In this document: one piece after another, positions 60,101-64,000 of the stretch
How positions within the stretch are numbered: the stretch's first letter is position 1
How the letters are laid out: the number at the start of each line of letters is the position of its first letter
Assembly: GCA_005784505.1 (NCBI GenBank)
Contig: VCAZ01000042.1
Span: forward strand, 2,510,406 to 2,574,405
From: Bagarius yarrelli
Taxonomy: Eukaryota > Chordata > Actinopteri > Siluriformes > Sisoridae
DNA: 64,000 nucleotides
Direction: 5' to 3'
The notes under the pieces: generated by a model
Told to the model about the DNA's origin: nothing
Databases searched by the model: none
What the model saw: only the letters and a program-made list of their open reading frames with translations
Program-made: the position numbers and the translations under genes

Positions 60101-61540
60101 GTGAGTGACTGCACAGCAAGTCTTATTTTCTTTATATTCTTTAATAAACTGTTTGCACTGCTGACCAACAGAGCAAATTATACCTGGTTAAATTTAAAAT
60201 TCATTCTTTAGAAGACCTCAGTCTCTGGACTGTTTTTATGTCCTTATCCTCATGTCTGCCAGGTAGACAGCTATGTAATAAAGGAGTAAAAAGCAGGTGT
60301 TGGTTAAACAAGTTTAGGCTTTTGACCCTTGTTGTGCCTCAATGTCTCGCTCCTTCTCAATCATGAAGAAAATTGAAATTGTGTTGTGGCCTGTCACAGA
60401 GTGATGAAGGATGGCACACATAATACAGAATGACACAAGACTCTTAGATCATTAATAATTTCACGAAGATCCCGTCACTTCTTATTTCTGCGAGGATAAC
60501 ATTGATCAGTGAGAGAACGATTACTGCTGTTGTTCATTTCTCTTTTCCATTCTAATTCTCGTATGAATACCTGTTCCTATGATATCAGGTCATTATTGAT
60601 TTTAATTACCAACATACAGTAATAACATTTATAAAAGTGTAGCAACCTGTAAAATATGTAGGTGTGGGGGAAACGTGGCAGCAGCCAAAGGGGGTGAAAG
60701 ATTTCTGAATAAATTACATGAAAATTCCATAGCGACGGACTTTGTTTGACTACACTGATGAAATATTTTAAGAATATACAGAAGGTATTAAATCACGAAA
60801 AAAAAGAGAAAGAAATAGGCGCCGGATGCACGGTTGGATTGATGGTTGACTTCCCTCATGACCTCCCCTTTAAACAAGGATTCGATGATTAATGTCTTCC
60901 GTTAAGCTTTTCCTAATAAATAATAAGAATTGTCCTTTGATGTATTTAACTTCACTAAATGAGTGATAAAGCTTTTTCTTCTGTCTCACAAAGGAATTGT
61001 AATGATATTTTTTTTGTATACTAAAATCCATTTTTACTGTTCACATTAACAGAAATGTACATAGTGGCCCATTAAAATCCAGACCAAGTGTGTGTGTTTA
61101 AACAATATGATAAATCATATTTCAGCACACGTCTAATTATTGTGCATTTAGTTCCTAAAACTCTCCCTGCTCTATGTATAAACAGAGGTATACTCTGGGT
61201 TTGTCTATAGTGTTTGTACCTGAGGACGTCCTTAAAGAGAGGAAACCAGGTCGATACACCTGAGCCCGGTTGCCTGAGGCTCTGTCAGCATGCTGGAGGA
61301 AAATCCATAAATTTAGAAACATCAAGTTGCTTTAACCTACCTTTGCATCCTATAGTTGCTGATTTGGCTGTGATGATAGGCTTCACTATTTTAAGGTGGC
61401 CCACATGCTTGTGTAGACTTATGAAACAGGAAGCCATCAGTTCAGTTTGATTTTTTTTTCTTATATGTTGCATGATTTTATAGTTTATTTTTAATCAAAA
61501 GAGAATATATGCATCAATTTGCTTATAGGAGTGGACAAAC
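60101..61540 (+). other. PRMT3 intron 10, proximal part
   Basis: No further PRMT3 exon is visible (the next should encode GYFLLFE) and no named repeat is seen. Confidence 0.55.
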
Positions 61541-61585
61541 CATGTTGAAGTTCCTTTGACCTGCTTGTTTACGGACTAGCCCTTT

Positions 61586-61715
61586 CCCTACCAACTGCTG
61601 AAGCTTGTCAGTCAGAAACTGGGTAATACCAATTTGCTTGTTTTTTTCTCACTCTACCATCATCTGAGATGGTATCTTCCAGTTTCTGATTGACTGAACA
61701 CAGCAGTTGGTAGGG
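61586..61715. repeat. Imperfect palindrome (hairpin)
   Basis: The left arm at about 61586-61623 (CCCTACCAACTGCTG... CAGAAACTGG) pairs with the right arm at about 61678-61715, with a spacer of about 55 bases. Probably the core of a foldback element. Confidence 0.65.
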
Positions 61716-62307
61716 TAGAGGGAATAGTAGGGGAACAGGCAGTAAAAGTAACCCTGGGAAAATGTCTTTTCCCAGGTTTGACAGGCCTTTCCCCAGGGCA
61801 AGTGGTGGCTTGCCTACCACTCACCCAGTGGGACAGCGTGGTCACTGAGTGCACTGCAGCTGTGATGCCATCAGTTAGTATTTAGTGATGTGTCTACATG
61901 TCCTGGAGTTGGGCTGGAGTTTTCATGTTTGACAGTGGGGATTGTGTTCTTGGGGTTATTTTTTAGCAGGGGGACCTTGCAGGCGCTGCAGTATTTCAGT
62001 CCTTTACAATGTAGTGTGTTACCAATAGCTTTTTTGTGACTTTGGTCCCAGCTGCCTTAAGATCATTGAGAAGATCCTTCTGTGTAGTTCTGGGCTGATT
62101 CTTGTTCTTATGATCATTGAATCTTGCATGGAGCTCCAGACCAAGGTCGATTGACGGTTATTTTGTGGTTTTTTTACATTTACGTATAATTGCACATATT
62201 GAACTGTTGTCACCTTCTCACCAAGCTGCTTGGCGTGGTCTTGTAGCCCATTCCAGTTTTGTGTTGGTCCACAGTTTGGTCTTAGCCATGGCAGAGAGCT
62301 AGAATCA

Positions 62308-62577
62308 GGGTGGCTCAAATGGTTAAGGTGCTGAGTTGTTGATCTGAAGACCAGAAACACCTGGGTTCAAGCCCCACCTCCGGCAAGTCAACCACTGTTG
62401 GGTCCTTGAGCAAGACCCTTAACCCCTCCTGCTCCAGGGGCGCTGTATCATAGCTGACCCTGCGCTCTGACCCCAACTTACTAAGATGGGATATGCAAAA
62501 AATGCATTTCATTGGCTCTGTACACGTACCTTGCACACTGACAATGAAGTTGAATATTATATTATTATTATTATATT
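62308..62577 (+). repeat. tRNA-derived SINE (family 2), full length
   Basis: Head GGTGGCTCAAATGGTTAAGG, B-box GGTTCAAGCCCC, body 'cttactaagatgggatatg', a 3' tail 'tgaagttgaat' and a short (TTA)n end. The best family 2 copy here. Confidence 0.85.
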
Positions 62578-62586
62578 AGAAGCCCA

Positions 62587-62755
62587 CTTTTAGAGAGTTC
62601 CCTTTTAGAGAGTTCCCTTTTAGAAAGTTCCCTTCCCTTTAGAGGTTCCCTTTTAGAGAGTTCCCTTTTAGAGAGTTCCCTTTTAGAAAGTTCCCTTTTA
62701 GAGAGTGTCCATTTTAGAGTGTCCATTTTAGAGTGTCCTTTTTGGAGAGTGCTAC
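62587..62755. repeat. 15-bp minisatellite (TTTTAGAGAGTTCCC)n
   Basis: About ten imperfect units, drifting to 'ttttagagtgtcca' at the right. The unit matches a sequence normally present once in this Tc1-like element, so it arose by local expansion. Confidence 0.9.
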
Positions 62756-63164
62756 TAATTTCTCCTAATTTGTTGATTGGGGATCAAATACTTATTTCAC
62801 TTATTAAAATGCAAATCAATTTATAACTTTTTAAAATGTGTTTTTTTGTGGTTTTTTTTGTTGTTGTTAGTCTTTTTCTCACTTTTAGAATAAACCAACC
62901 ATTAAAATTATAGACTGATCATTTCTTTATCAGTGGGCAAACATAGAGATGAACGGAGGATTAAATAATGTTCTCTCACTGTACATTTACAAACATTTCT
63001 ACATTTAAGTAAAATACCGTCTTAGACAGTAGTAATTAAATGCCTTTCTGTAATTACTTCAGTTATTTTAATTTTTTTTTAAAGCCTTCCGAGAATTCTG
63101 TAATATTGAAGGGTGCAATTATCTAGATTGGTTAGGCATTACATATAGTTGTTAATTTTTTTTG

Positions 63165-64000
63165 CACAGGGCTTTATTTTTTTTAAAGTAATAAATATAT
63201 ACAGTGCTGCTTGCAAGTGTGTGAAACCTCCCCAGATGCTCAGGTTTTTTGTCAAAAAAAAATTGTTGTACATAAAAACAAGTGTATGTGAAGCCATTTA
63301 TTTAGTAGCTTGTTGCACCTTCTTTTTCAGCCATTAAGTCTACTGAACATCTGTACCCACTGACCAGTCTCTTGCATCTTTCTTTGGGGATTTTTGACCA
63401 CTCCTCTGGCATGTACCCCCTGCTTCAGGTCTAGCCACAACCTTTTAGTTGAACTGAGATCTGGACTTTGACTAGGCCAATCAAGAGTGTTAACCTTTTT
63501 TTAAGCCATTCCTTAGTGGATTTGCTTAAATACTTAGGGTTGTTGTTTTGTTGCATCATCCCATTTTGGCACAGCTTTAGTTCTCTTTCTGATGGCAGGA
63601 AATTCTCTACAAGAATTTGTTGATAAGTCTAAGAATTCAAGTTTCCCTGAATATTATGGAGTTTCCTTGGTCAGTATACAGAAGAAAAAACAGCCTCTCA
63701 GACCTTCATGTTTCCATCACCATGCTTGCACTTTTGGGTGGAGGTTCTGTTTCTGGAATTTAGTGTTAGCTTTGCCAAATAAATCTATTTGAGTTGAGTT
63801 ATCTGTCCAAACAATGTACTTCCAAAAGGCCTCTGGTTTCTCCAGTTGCTCTCTGGCAAAGTTGTTGAAACGGGCAGCTTTTTTGAGAGCACATGCTTCT
63901 TTCTAGCAACCTTCCCATCAATGTTAAATCTTTGGCTGATTGTAGAGGCCAGAGGCTGCCAGAGAGGTCTGCCCTCCATCTGTAAATGATTTGTCTTACA
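63165..64000. repeat. Dispersed DNA-transposon remnant running off the window
   Basis: 'agcttgttgcaccttctttttcagc', 'gagatctggactttgactaggcc' and 'tccatcaccatgcttgcac' are hallmarks of an abundant fish DNA-transposon-derived repeat. Class not certain; the right end lies outside. Confidence 0.6.

Larger units (their letters stand above)
61880..62960 (-). mobile_element. Tc1/mariner-like element, interrupted by a SINE and a minisatellite
   Basis: A minus-strand frame around 62290-62019 contains 'WNGLQDHAKQLGEKV' and a long open C-terminal part. The right shoulder at 62770-62940 ('ggggatcaaatacttattt', 'ttatagactgatcatttct') is a very common fish Tc1-like end. Between them lie the SINE (62308-62577) and the 15-bp repeat (62587-62755). 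Confidence 0.65.

Noticed and set aside
60101..64000. PRMT3 exon 11 or SLC6A5
   Set aside because: No sequence encoding GYFLLFE or a neurotransmitter transporter was found; these must lie beyond the window.

Overview
This is a 64 kb stretch of a teleost fish nuclear genome, possibly an otophysan such as a catfish, though that is tentative. The evidence is two intron-containing vertebrate genes in low-density DNA full of fish-type repeats: tRNA-derived SINEs, Tc1 and hAT DNA transposons, L2-like and RTE-like LINEs, a DIRS-like element, and long microsatellites. There are no bacterial genes or operons. An assembly gap of Ns lies at 2769-3240. Layout: positions 1-29,000 hold no protein-coding gene that I can recognise. 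They carry microsatellites (1-655, 2221-2768, 9495-10016, 27356-27767), a degenerate GACT-type satellite (13.09-13.94 kb), an inverted pair of L2-like LINE fragments (5.0-5.9 and 7.4-8.3 kb), a hAT-type non-autonomous element with a recognisable 8-bp target duplication (12311-12922), a decayed DIRS-like retrotransposon with tyrosine recombinase remnants (16.8-18.7 kb), several SINEs, and some non-repetitive blocks that could be regulatory. From established vertebrate synteny DBX1 is expected on this side, but no DBX1 exon is visible. At 29,093-34,406 (+) lies HTATIP2 (TIP30/CC3), complete in six coding exons. Its first exon encodes a hydrophobic N-terminal anchor joined in frame to the conserved start methionine. 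At 38,610-60,100 (+) lies PRMT3, with ten coding exons seen (308 residues: acidic N-terminus, C2H2 zinc finger, coiled-coil linker, SAM-binding motif and the first glutamate of the double-E loop). Its remaining exons lie beyond the window. The two genes are head to tail, as in other vertebrates. The 4 kb between them is almost wholly mobile DNA. A LINE lying antisense contains a 36-bp in-frame minisatellite (about 33 units), and a 1563-bp solo-LTR-like element flanked by a 4-bp TCAC duplication has inserted into it. That LTR-like element is the most unusual object in the window. Besides a sense TATA box and polyadenylation signal it appears to carry a complete compact antisense gene: TATA box, start codon at an exact splice donor, 217-bp intron, in-frame second exon (128 residues predicted) and a polyadenylation signal 14 bases past the stop. 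PRMT3 introns are crowded with transposons, including inverted copies of one hAT-type element in introns 2 and 7 flanking exons 3-7. Everything was read by eye; no database search was run, so family names for repeats are from recognition and copy numbers are approximate.
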